Assembly (NCBI GenBank): GCA_963677215.1
Contig: OY781919.1
Coordinates: forward strand, 2,418,001-2,482,000
DNA: 64,000 nucleotides
Reading direction: 5' to 3'
Source: G963676795 sp963677215
GTDB taxonomy: Bacteria; Desulfobacterota; Desulfuromonadia; Desulfuromonadales; Geopsychrobacteraceae
The position numbers and the translations under genes were made by a program. The notes beneath the pieces were generated by a model. The model saw only the letters and a list, made by a program, of their open reading frames with translations, had not been told where the DNA came from and did no database searches. Numbering within the stretch: position 1 is the stretch's first letter; every line of letters starts with the position of its first letter. Below are positions 47,597 through 55,321 of this stretch, in pieces.

Positions 47597-48313
47597 TTAG
47601 CGGGTCCAGCGGCGGTTTTCACGGCCGTTGAGAATCCGGGTCAGGAAGCTCGATTCCTTCGACATCTCGGCAACGGTCATCCCCTTGTGGAAGAGTGCGC
47701 CGGTCGGACAGGCTTCAACACATTTGCCACATTCGGTACAACCGGTCGCATCTTTCCAGTTGCAGTCGAGGTCGACAATCACCTGGCTGTCGATACCGCG
47801 GTTCTTGACATCCCAGATATGGGCACCTTCAACCTCATCGCAGACCCGGACACAGCGCAGGCAGAGGATGCAGCGGTTGTGATCGACACCGAACCGTTCG
47901 TGGCTGGTATCCATTTTGAAATCTGGATCGAGGTAGTTGTAACGCACGTGGTCAACGCCCAGTTCTGCGGCCAGTGCCTGCAGTTCACAATGGCCATTGC
48001 TGACGCAGACAGCGCAGGTGTGATTCCGTTCGGCCAGGGTCAGCTCGAGGATCATCTTGCGATAATTGGTGATCTTCTCGTTATCGGTGGTCACCACCAT
48101 TCCTTCTGTCGCTGCAGTGGTACAGGCAGGGAGCAGTCGTGGAGCGCCTTCAACTGCGACCAGGCAGAGGCGGCAGCCGCCCCGGTCACTCAAGCCCGGA
48201 ACATGACAGAGGGTCGGGATCCTGATTTTCTGATCACGGCAAACTTCAAGAATGGTCTGGCCGCTGCGGCCGCTGACCAGATCTCCGTTAATGGTCAGAG
48301 TAATAGCTGGCAT
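47597..48313 (-). CDS. hoxU: Diaphorase iron-sulfur subunit HoxU
   Basis: A 238-residue NuoG-N-terminal-like protein. The [2Fe-2S] ligands are in CRDQKIRIPTLCH and GGCRLC; a His-Cys cluster motif is near 95-110 (NHTCAVCVSNGHCELQ). Two [4Fe-4S] motifs follow (CILCLRCVRVCDEV and CTECGKCVEACPTGAL). It links the HoxF diaphorase to HoxY. Its ATG shares one base with the hoxF stop. Confidence 0.95.
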   Translation of the reverse strand: MPAITLTINGDLVSGRSGQTILEVCRDQKIRIPTLCHVPGLSDRGGCRLCLVAVEGAPRLLPACTTAATEGMVVTTDNEKITNYRKMILELTLAERNHTCAVCVSNGHCELQALAAELGVDHVRYNYLDPDFKMDTSHERFGVDHNRCILCLRCVRVCDEVEGAHIWDVKNRGIDSQVIVDLDCNWKDATGCTECGKCVEACPTGALFHKGMTVAEMSKESSFLTRILNGRENRRWTR

Positions 48314-49998
48314 CAGTTTTCCTCCTGTGCTTCAACTGCAGTGGTTGCATTTTTGTCGATCTGGCAAACCCCGGCAGGGCAGCTTGGGCCATCAATGTGG
48401 GCCAGATATTCATCACGGAAATAGCGCAGGGTGTTGAGGACCGGGTTCGGTGCCGTCATCCCAAGACCACACAGACTGGTCTCCTGAACCAGGTGACAGA
48501 GGTCTTCCAGGGTTTGCAGGTCTTCCTCGCAGGCTTCGCCGGCGGTGATCTTGCACAGCAGATCGTACATTTCAACCGTGCCGACCCGGCATGGGGTGCA
48601 TTTGCCGCAACTTTCGTCAAGGCAGAACTCCATGAAAAACTTAGCGACGTCCGGCATGCAGCTCGAATCGTTCATGACAATCAGTCCGCCGGAGCCCATG
48701 ATCGAACCGAACTGCTTGAGGCTTTCGTAATCGACAGGGGTGTCGATGAACTCTGCCGGAATGCAGCCACCGCTGGGTCCGCCGGTCTGGGCAGCCTTGA
48801 ACGGAGCCTCGTTGGCCAGGCCGCCACCGATGTCTTCGACGATCTCGCGCAGCGTGATGCCCATCGGTACTTCGATCAGGCCGGAGTTGACGACCTCACC
48901 ACAGAGGGCGAAAACCTTGGTTCCTTTGCTGCTGTCGGTGCCGAATGAGGCGAACCACTCTGCACCCTTATCGATGATCGGTGCGATGTTGGCAAAGGTT
49001 TCGACATTGTTGATCAGGGTCGGCATCCCCCAGAGACCGCTTTCGGCCGGATAGGGCGGACGCGGAATCGGCTGCCCGCGGCGTCCCATGATCGAGACCA
49101 TCAGAGCGGTTTCCTCGCCACAGACGAAGGCGCCGGCACCGATCCGTAAATCGATACGGAAATTGAAGTTGCTGTCGAGAATCCGGCTACCGAGCAGGCC
49201 GCGCCGTTCGGCATCCTTGATCGCTTTGGCCAGACGGGTTGCCGCCAGCGGGTACTCGCCACGGACATAGATATATCCCTGTTCAGCACCAACAGCGTAG
49301 CCGGCCAGAGCCATTCCTTCGAGAACCCGGTGCGGATCCGATTCCATAATGGTTCGGTCCATGTAGGCGCCGGGATCGCCTTCGTCACCGTTGGCGACAA
49401 CATACTTGCGCTCGCCTGGTGATTTGCGCACCAGGTTCCACTTGACGCCGGTAGGATAACCACCGCCCCCACGGCCGCGCAGTCCGCTCTCCTTGATTTC
49501 ATCACAGACCTCTTCCGGGGTCATCTCATGCAGCGCATGGGCCAGGGCACGATAACTGCCTGCAGCGATGCTCTGCTCGATCTTTTCCGGGTCGAGGGTC
49601 CCGTTGTTGCTCAGAACGATCTTCTCCTGGGCCTGGAAAAACGGCATATCCTTGGGCAGCGGCTTGTGCTCACCCTCTTCGTCGTGGATGTCGTAGATGT
49701 AACTGACGACGATTTCGACTGCCTGTTGAGGGGTTACATGCTCATAGACGTCTTCCTGATCTCCTTTGACGACGCGCAGCAGCGGTCCGCGGCTACAGGG
49801 GCCCATGCAGCCGGTGGTGGTCACTTCCAGAGAGATGTCCCCCTGATGTTCCTTCAGGTAGTTGTCGAGAACCTCTTTGACTTCAGCTGCTCCAGCCGAC
49901 AGGCAGGGGGTGCTGAAACAGAGGAACAGGCGCAGGTCGAACGAGTTCTGGCGCATTTGTTCCGCTTCGTAGATCTCGTTCAGCTCGGTCAGGTTCAT
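48313..49998 (-). CDS. hoxF: Diaphorase NADH-binding subunit HoxF
   Basis: A 561-residue NuoF-like flavoprotein. An N-terminal thioredoxin-like [2Fe-2S] domain (CFSTPCLSAGA, TTGCMGPCSRGP) precedes the NADH/FMN domain (GLRGRGGGGYPTGVKWNLV, NGDEGDPGAYMDRTI). A C-terminal [4Fe-4S] domain has ESCGKCTPCRVGT and a fourth Cys near SLCGLG. A short Cys-containing tail (GPSCPAGVCQ) follows. It overlaps hoxE by 4 bp. It reduces NAD+ with electrons from H2, or the reverse. Confidence 0.95.
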   Translation of the reverse strand: MNLTELNEIYEAEQMRQNSFDLRLFLCFSTPCLSAGAAEVKEVLDNYLKEHQGDISLEVTTTGCMGPCSRGPLLRVVKGDQEDVYEHVTPQQAVEIVVSYIYDIHDEEGEHKPLPKDMPFFQAQEKIVLSNNGTLDPEKIEQSIAAGSYRALAHALHEMTPEEVCDEIKESGLRGRGGGGYPTGVKWNLVRKSPGERKYVVANGDEGDPGAYMDRTIMESDPHRVLEGMALAGYAVGAEQGYIYVRGEYPLAATRLAKAIKDAERRGLLGSRILDSNFNFRIDLRIGAGAFVCGEETALMVSIMGRRGQPIPRPPYPAESGLWGMPTLINNVETFANIAPIIDKGAEWFASFGTDSSKGTKVFALCGEVVNSGLIEVPMGITLREIVEDIGGGLANEAPFKAAQTGGPSGGCIPAEFIDTPVDYESLKQFGSIMGSGGLIVMNDSSCMPDVAKFFMEFCLDESCGKCTPCRVGTVEMYDLLCKITAGEACEEDLQTLEDLCHLVQETSLCGLGMTAPNPVLNTLRYFRDEYLAHIDGPSCPAGVCQIDKNATTAVEAQEEN

Positions 49999-50519
49999 AC
50001 GGCCTCCTCAGATGTCTGGGGCTTTTCGGCAATGATTTTTTTAAGGGCGGCAACTATCGAGTCGGGAGTTTCTTTGCCGTAGACGTTGCCGTCAATGGTC
50101 AGCATGGGGGCGAGACTGCAGTTGCCGAGGCAGCGGGCCGCCATCAGGGTCAGTTTGCCATCCGCCGTAGTTGTACCGCATTTGACGTCAAACTCTTCCT
50201 CTATCGCCTTGACGATATCTCCGGCCCCTTTGACGTAGCAGGCGGTCCCCATGCAGACGACACAGATGTGCTCGCCCTGGGCATCAAGGGTAAAGAAATT
50301 GTAGAAGGTGGCTACGCCGTAGACCCAGCTGGGAGGCAGTTGCAGTTGGCGGGCAACATATTCGAGGATTTCCTTGTCAAGATGACCAAAAGCTTCCTGG
50401 GCCGCGTGCAGAACCTCAATCAGGGCATCCTGCTGGTACTGAAAGCGTTTCAGGGTTTTGTCGATCAGCTTGAACTTCAGATCGTGTTGCTCTTCTTTCA
50501 CGGGAACTGATGGTTTCAT
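49995..50519 (-). CDS. hoxE: HoxE/NuoE-type [2Fe-2S] subunit
   Basis: A 174-residue thioredoxin-fold [2Fe-2S] protein. Ligands are CVVCMGTACYVKG and CLGNCSLAPML. It is the first gene of hoxEFUYH-hoxW, all on the minus strand with overlaps or short gaps, so this is one operon. The upstream region holds a TTGACA-like -35 at about 50572-50577 and the inverted repeat at 50639-50653. Accessory hyp genes for Ni-Fe site assembly are not in the window. Confidence 0.94.
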   Translation of the reverse strand: MKPSVPVKEEQHDLKFKLIDKTLKRFQYQQDALIEVLHAAQEAFGHLDKEILEYVARQLQLPPSWVYGVATFYNFFTLDAQGEHICVVCMGTACYVKGAGDIVKAIEEEFDVKCGTTTADGKLTLMAARCLGNCSLAPMLTIDGNVYGKETPDSIVAALKKIIAEKPQTSEEAV

Positions 50520-50638
50520 TGTGTGTTCGGCTCCTGTATCAGGGTGCAGATCAAGTTAACCTTCAACGGGTTATGTCAAAAAGTATCGGACTACGGCTGT
50601 GGATATGTCTTGGTAATACGGGGAAAGGGGGTTTGACC

Positions 50639-50653
50639 GTATAACAATTATAC
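50639..50653. promoter_or_regulatory. Candidate operator upstream of hoxE
   Basis: Perfect inverted repeat GTATAA-CAA-TTATAC, 120 bp before the hoxE start and just upstream of a TTGACA-like -35 read on the minus strand. The regulator is unknown. Confidence 0.45.
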
Positions 50654-51348
50654 ACAAAGCCTAACAATTTATCTTCTCGGCATCAGTGCCGGGCTGCTGA
50701 GCAAAGGCCACAGGCCAGTCGCGTAGCAGGGCAGTGTGACGCAGACTCCAGTTCTGCTGTACCGAATATAGTTTTGTAGCGTCTTTGGAAGGGCCCCATC
50801 GTCAGGGGATGACCACATCATTAAGGTCATTTGGTATATCAATAAGTGTTATTTTCAGCGGGGCGGGTACTGGCTTGCGGGCAGAATAAACACCCGTTAC
50901 ATCTATGTTTTTCCGCTGAATTATTTTGTGAGAACGAGCAGAGGTTAAGAATAACTCCATGTGATGTCAATCAAAAATAAGTTTAATAGGAGTAAAAAGG
51001 TCGTGAATTGTGGCATGTATTCTGTATACGTCAACGCTGTTAAGCTGTATGCAGAATACTGTCTACATTTGTAAAGTATTGGAAATTACATCATAAGAAT
51101 TGGATCTGTCTGTAAGTTACTGGTTTTTCAAAATGTTGTCGCAAATTTTTGTGCTTTCCTGACAATAACGATGTTATTTTTTTTCAGGGCCACAGAATTG
51201 TATACTGTCGATAGTATTTGCAGCGCCTGCTCTAGCGGCCTGCCATGGCAGGGGGAGGCAACTGACTGAATAGTTGAGGTGGATTACAATATGCTGTTTG
51301 AAAGATTTTGCTGACTTGGGTAGTGAAAGGTATGTGACGGGAGATGTC

Positions 51349-51380
51349 AGCTGGCAGCCTTTGCTTGCGGGCTGCCAGCT
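51349..51380. repeat. Strong hairpin after tctA
   Basis: AGCTGGCAGCC (51349-51359) pairs perfectly with GGCTGCCAGCT (51370-51380), 11 bp with a 10-nt loop. It is 28 bp past the tctA stop but has no T-tract on either strand, so it may protect the mRNA 3' end or need a factor to terminate. Confidence 0.65.
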
Positions 51381-51408
51381 GTGTCTATTTGACGTTATAT
51401 CAACGGCT

Positions 51409-52914
51409 TCAGGATCTGAAGAGTTTTCCTTTGATCACCGGCCAGAGTCTTGTGTTGGAGAGAATCATGAACAGGACGATGATAGTCAGGACGCAGGTGA
51501 TCGGGTTTCTGACCAGGTCCAGGAGGAACAGCCCGAAGTTGTTCTGGGTCGACATGATCGCCTGGCGGTAGGAGCTGTCCATCAAAGGGCCCAGAATGAT
51601 GCCGAGGATGATCGGGGCGACCTGGTAGCCGAACATCTTGAACAGGTAGCCGAAGATGCCGAAGGCGAGCATCCAGTAGACGTCGGTCATGTTGTTGTTG
51701 ATCGAGTAGGTTCCGACCACCGACAGGACGATGATGCAGGGGATCAGGATCCCTTTCTTGATCTCGACCAGTTTGGCGAAGATGCGGATGCCGGTCAGGC
51801 CGAAGACGACCATGAAGATGTTGGCCAGCACCAGGTTGCCGACCATGAACCAGAACATGTGTGGGGTGTCGACCATCATCATCGGACCCGGCTTGAGACC
51901 GTGGATGAACAGCGCACCGATAAACACCGCGGTGACCGCATCACCCGGAATGCCCAGGGTCAGCATCGGAATATAGGAGCCGCCGACCGCCGCGTTATTG
52001 GCCGATTCCGGGGCGATCAGCCCCTCATAGGCGCCCTCGCCAAAGGGGCGCGACGGGTTCTTGACTGTGCGTTTGGCATGGTCGTAGGCCATCAGCGAGG
52101 CGATATCGCCGCCGGTTCCCGGCAACGCGCCGATGATGACCCCGATCAACGAGGTGCGGATCGACAGCGGCAGATACTTGAGAATGACCTTCCAGGACGG
52201 CACGATCTTGCTGACATCCTGCTTGACCGGTTTACTCTTGATGGTGTGCAGCTGAAACAGCGCCTCGGCCACGCCGAACAGGCCGATCATGGCGATGACG
52301 AAGTGGATGCCGCCTAACAGGGAGATGGTGCCGAAGGTGAAACGTCCTTCCGCAGTCATCGGGTCCATGCCGACCATTCCCAGGGTCACGCCCAGGGCCC
52401 CGGCAAAGATCCCCTTAGCCATCGATTCACCGGACAGCGAGCCGACCAGCAAGAGTCCCATCAGGGCTAAGAGCAGGTAGTCGCGCGGGGCGAACTTGAG
52501 GGCGAACTCGGCCACCGTCGGTGCCGCCACGGCCAGGACGATGATGCCGATAAAACCGCCGACACCGGAAATCACGGTACTGATGCCGATCGCCTGGCCG
52601 GCCTCACCGCGCTGGGCCAGCGGAAAGCCGTCAAAGCTGGTAGAGATTGACGACGGCGCGCCCGGGATATTGAGCAGGATCGCCGAGCGCGAACCACCAT
52701 AGACCCCGCCCATGAAGACCCCGACCATCAGGGCCAGAGCCGCGTTGATATCCCAGGAGAAGGTAAAGGAGATCAGGATCGAGACCGCCATGGTGACCGA
52801 CAGGCCCGGAATCGCGCCGATATAGATGCCGGCGAAGGTGCCGCCCGCGGTTAAGAGCAGCAGCTGCCAGTTGGTCCAGGCCATGAAGAAATAGGAAAAA
52901 GCATGTTCTGTCAC
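51409..52914 (-). CDS. tctA: Tripartite tricarboxylate transporter large permease TctA
   Basis: A 501-residue membrane protein with about 11-12 TM helices. TctA hallmarks are GALPGTGGDIASLMAYDHAKR and the repeated GAIPGLSVTMA, with SYIPMLTLGIPGDAVTA. TctA with TctB forms the Na+-driven channel fed by the periplasmic TctC protein; the family carries citrate, tartrate, other carboxylates and some aromatics, so the substrate is open. It lies 18 bp downstream of tctB and ends near the hairpin at 51349. Confidence 0.94.
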   Translation of the reverse strand: MTEHAFSYFFMAWTNWQLLLLTAGGTFAGIYIGAIPGLSVTMAVSILISFTFSWDINAALALMVGVFMGGVYGGSRSAILLNIPGAPSSISTSFDGFPLAQRGEAGQAIGISTVISGVGGFIGIIVLAVAAPTVAEFALKFAPRDYLLLALMGLLLVGSLSGESMAKGIFAGALGVTLGMVGMDPMTAEGRFTFGTISLLGGIHFVIAMIGLFGVAEALFQLHTIKSKPVKQDVSKIVPSWKVILKYLPLSIRTSLIGVIIGALPGTGGDIASLMAYDHAKRTVKNPSRPFGEGAYEGLIAPESANNAAVGGSYIPMLTLGIPGDAVTAVFIGALFIHGLKPGPMMMVDTPHMFWFMVGNLVLANIFMVVFGLTGIRIFAKLVEIKKGILIPCIIVLSVVGTYSINNNMTDVYWMLAFGIFGYLFKMFGYQVAPIILGIILGPLMDSSYRQAIMSTQNNFGLFLLDLVRNPITCVLTIIVLFMILSNTRLWPVIKGKLFRS

Positions 52915-52932
52915 GTAAATACCCCTTTATCT

Positions 52933-53406
52933 TTATGGCAGCAGGACTTGAAAGAAGTAGAGAAAGATCAGGTAGATGCAGGCCAGGGTTCCGGCGCTGA
53001 CCAGAACTGCCTTGAGCGGCCCGCCCCCTTTGAGAAAGAAGATCGAGGCGACCAGGAAGACAAAGGAGCTGGGCAGGAAGTGGGTCGGCTGAATCAGAGC
53101 CACGTAGGCGATACAGAGGATGGCGTAGACGACAAAGTCGCGGGTGAAGACCTCGTGGAGCATCTGTCTGATCTCAGCGCCGAAGCCGTCCTCGGTGGCC
53201 CGCTTTCTTTTGCGGTTACTCCAGATGACGGTCAGCATGGCAGCGACCATGACGGTGGTCGAAGCCAGGGGGAAGGTGCCCGGTGCGCTGATCTTGAAGC
53301 CGGAAATACGGTAGGCGATAACCAGCAGAACGATACTGGCCAGCAGGATCAGCAGGTCGTAATAGCTTTCTCCGGCACGGAGCGGTCTGTTTTTCGGAGT
53401 ATTCAT
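52933..53406 (-). CDS. tctB: Tripartite tricarboxylate transporter small permease TctB
   Basis: A 157-residue protein with four TM segments (YDLLILLASIVLLVIAYRI, PLASTTVMVAAMLTVIW, YAILCIAYVALIQPTHF, GTLACIYLIFLYFFQ). ATG 53406 is used; the frame is open to 53475, but that part crosses the terminator hairpin. It is translated downstream of tctC after a T-tailed stem-loop, so its level is probably lower than that of the binding protein. Confidence 0.88.
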   Translation of the reverse strand: MNTPKNRPLRAGESYYDLLILLASIVLLVIAYRISGFKISAPGTFPLASTTVMVAAMLTVIWSNRKRKRATEDGFGAEIRQMLHEVFTRDFVVYAILCIAYVALIQPTHFLPSSFVFLVASIFFLKGGGPLKAVLVSAGTLACIYLIFLYFFQVLLP

Positions 53407-53426
53407 GGACAATCTCTTGTATTCAT

Positions 53427-53470
53427 AAAAAAGGCTCTCACTCAACGCCCTGCGGACGAGAGTGAGAGCC
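53427..53470 (-). terminator. Terminator-like stem-loop between tctC and tctB
   Basis: On the minus strand an 11-bp perfect stem (53460-53470 with 53433-53443, GGCTCTCACTC/GAGTGAGAGCC) with a 16-nt loop is followed by six T. It sits inside the tctCBA operon, 27 bp past the tctC stop, and likely allows partial read-through into tctBA. Confidence 0.8.
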
Positions 53471-53496
53471 GTCACCGCATAGTGACGAAAGACAAC

Positions 53497-54504
53497 TTAT
53501 GGTTTAGGAATATCCAGTTCGGCCGGGGAAACCTTGGTTGCACCCGCATCGTGGAGCAGCCAGGTGGTGATGGAGCGCCACTTATCGAGGAAGGCTTGTG
53601 CTTCATCACCGCTGATGTTCATCAGCACGGCTTCGTTGTTGGCAACGAACTCCTTGAAGCGGTCAGAAGAAGCGCCGCTGGCAAAGGCGCTGGTCAGTTT
53701 CTGTTTGATGTCGTCAGGGACATCTTTCTTACACCAGACACCAAAGAACGGTCCCCATGGTACATACTTATCAAAGGCCGGGTAGTCCTGGGTTATCGGT
53801 GCGATCTCTGCACCGGCTACGGTTATTGGCGCAGAGTCAACGACGGCCAGGGCTCTGACGCGGCCGGCGCGGATGTGTTCGCTGGAGGCGGAGATAACGG
53901 TCGGCATGAAGTCGATGTGGCCACCAAGCAGGGCGGTGATACCAGGGCCGTCTCCGGCAAAAGGAACCGATGCGACATCAAACCCGGTGACGGTCTGCAT
54001 CAGCTTGCCGACAACATAAGGGACGCCGCCAGGACCGGTCGTGCCCATTTTGAGCTTGCCAGGATTGGCCTGGGCGTCTTCAATCAGATCCTTGAACGTC
54101 TTCCATGGTGTGTCGTTACGGGTGATGATGACAACCTGACCGCGAGCCAGGATGTTGACCGGATAAAAATCATCATAGCTGAGCTTTGAAAGGCCGAGGA
54201 CTCCATAGAGCTGAGGGTTTTCAGCACCGTAGAGCAGGGTGTAGCCATCGGAGCGGCTACTGTAGACAAACTGTGTGGCAATGGCTCCGGTTCCGCCCGG
54301 CTTGTTGGTCAGGACGATGTCCTTGCCGAGGGCCGGTTCGACATTCGGAGTGACGGCACGGGCAAAATTGTCAGTCGAGCCGCCAGCGCCCCACATGATG
54401 ACGCCCTGCAGGTCGCGAGCAGGATATTCTGCGCCAAATGCTGGTAGTGACAGTGCCAGCAGCGCAAAAGTAAACAGGATAAGGGGCAGGGTTTTGCTCT
54501 TCAT
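53497..54504 (-). CDS. tctC: Tripartite tricarboxylate transporter substrate-binding protein TctC
   Basis: A 335-residue periplasmic binding protein of the Bug/TctC family. A Sec signal peptide is evident (LPLILFTFALLALSLPAFGAEYP, cleavage after AFG-A). Family motifs include VMWGAGGSTDNFARAV, VLTNKPGGTGAIATQFVY and VPFAGDGPGITALLGGHID. AGGAGG lies 8 bp before the ATG. It is first in the operon and has a promoter at 54541-54569. The ligand is not predictable. Confidence 0.94.
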   Translation of the reverse strand: MKSKTLPLILFTFALLALSLPAFGAEYPARDLQGVIMWGAGGSTDNFARAVTPNVEPALGKDIVLTNKPGGTGAIATQFVYSSRSDGYTLLYGAENPQLYGVLGLSKLSYDDFYPVNILARGQVVIITRNDTPWKTFKDLIEDAQANPGKLKMGTTGPGGVPYVVGKLMQTVTGFDVASVPFAGDGPGITALLGGHIDFMPTVISASSEHIRAGRVRALAVVDSAPITVAGAEIAPITQDYPAFDKYVPWGPFFGVWCKKDVPDDIKQKLTSAFASGASSDRFKEFVANNEAVLMNISGDEAQAFLDKWRSITTWLLHDAGATKVSPAELDIPKP

Positions 54505-54540
54505 TGTTATTCCTCCTGATCTCTAACGGATGAAAAAAAG

Positions 54541-54569
54541 ATATAAAGTCAATGTTGACCATCTGACAA
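54541..54569 (-). promoter_or_regulatory. Promoter of tctCBA
   Basis: On the minus strand TTGTCA (54569-54564) and TTATAT (54546-54541) are spaced 17 bp, 37 bp before the tctC start. Confidence 0.65.
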
Positions 54570-54647
54570 CTTGCAGAGTTTACAACAGATTCACCGAGAC
54601 GTCATTAAAATGATGATGAACTTTAGAATACCGTTCTATGGAAGGTG

Positions 54648-54666
54648 TGTCCTTCCTGGAAGGACA
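54648..54666. promoter_or_regulatory. 19-bp palindrome between tctC and the DUF2798 gene
   Basis: TGTCCTTCC-T-GGAAGGACA, a perfect 9-bp dyad around a single base. It lies about 80 bp upstream of the tctC -35 and 148 bp upstream of the divergent gene, a typical place for an activator site. The rest of the 309-bp divergent gap (54505-54813) is A/T-rich with no gene. Confidence 0.5.
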
Positions 54667-54813
54667 AGTGGAGATTTGTTGAGATGCCAATCGATTATGA
54701 TTAGTTTATATCTTAGAAAAATAATATAGAGATTGGCAAAAACTCACTTACGGGGATTTATTTTTTTCACTATGATCTCGCGCTAAACGACATGGCTCTG
54801 TAAGGAGATGATA

Positions 54814-55293
54814 ATGCCAATGCCAATGCCAAGAAATAAAAGAGAAAGTTTGATTTTTACCCTGCTGATGTGTTCATTCATGGTGTTCTTCATGAGTATC
54901 TACAACCTGAGTTTTGACATGGGATTGACTGTCGATACCGTCAAGCACGCCTGGCTCGGGTTCCCGCTGGCCTTTGTCGTCGCCCTGCTGCTCGACTGGT
55001 TTGTCGTCGCCGGAGCCGCCAAGAAACTGGCCTTCTGGTTTGCCGGTGAGCAGCGCTCTTCACTGAAGATGATTCTGCTGATTTCAACTTCGATGGTCTG
55101 CGCTATGGTTGTGCTCATGTCTTTCTATGGCGCGCTCTGGAAGGCCGGTTTCAGTGTCGATGTCTTTCATGTCTGGTTGATTCTGATCCCGCGCAACTTT
55201 GTTGTCGCCCTGCCTCTGCAGCTGCTGATCGCCGGACCGCTGGTGCGTTTTACTTTTCGCAGGACTTTTCCGGTTGGTGTGATTTCCATCTGA
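54814..55293 (+). CDS. DUF2798-type membrane protein
   Basis: A 159-residue protein with four TM segments arranged as two repeats of the DUF2798 type: SLIFTLLMCSFMVFFMSIYN and AWLGFPLAFVVALLLDWFVV, then MILLISTSMVCAMVVLMSF and VWLILIPRNFVVALPLQLLI. Each repeat ends in a P..FVVALP/L motif. Function is unknown. ATG 54814 is chosen, 6 bp after AAGGAG; ATG 54808 abuts that site, and ATG codons at 54820 and 54826 lie in a tandem 6-bp repeat (ATGCCA x3), so the start is inherently ambiguous. Divergent from tctC. Confidence 0.8.
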   Translation: MPMPMPRNKRESLIFTLLMCSFMVFFMSIYNLSFDMGLTVDTVKHAWLGFPLAFVVALLLDWFVVAGAAKKLAFWFAGEQRSSLKMILLISTSMVCAMVVLMSFYGALWKAGFSVDVFHVWLILIPRNFVVALPLQLLIAGPLVRFTFRRTFPVGVISI

Positions 55294-55321
55294 GGTCTTA
55301 TTGATAAATCTTCAGTTGTTA

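Larger units (their letters stand above)
50520..51408. other. 889-bp gene-free regulatory gap between hox and tct genes
   Basis: No convincing gene is seen on either strand. Contents: a candidate operator at 50639-50653; an inverted pair GTATTCTGTATAC (51017-51029) and GTATGCAGAATAC (51047-51059); an ATACT/AGTAT dyad around 51202-51217; A/T-rich DNA between about 50930 and 51200; and the perfect 11-bp hairpin at 51349-51380. The plus-strand frame beginning at 51274 is antisense to tctA and looks spurious. Confidence 0.6.

Noticed and set aside
51274..52317. 347-codon plus-strand frame rich in D, H and Q
   Set aside because: It is antisense to tctA for most of its length and has the composition of a shadow frame, not of a folded protein.
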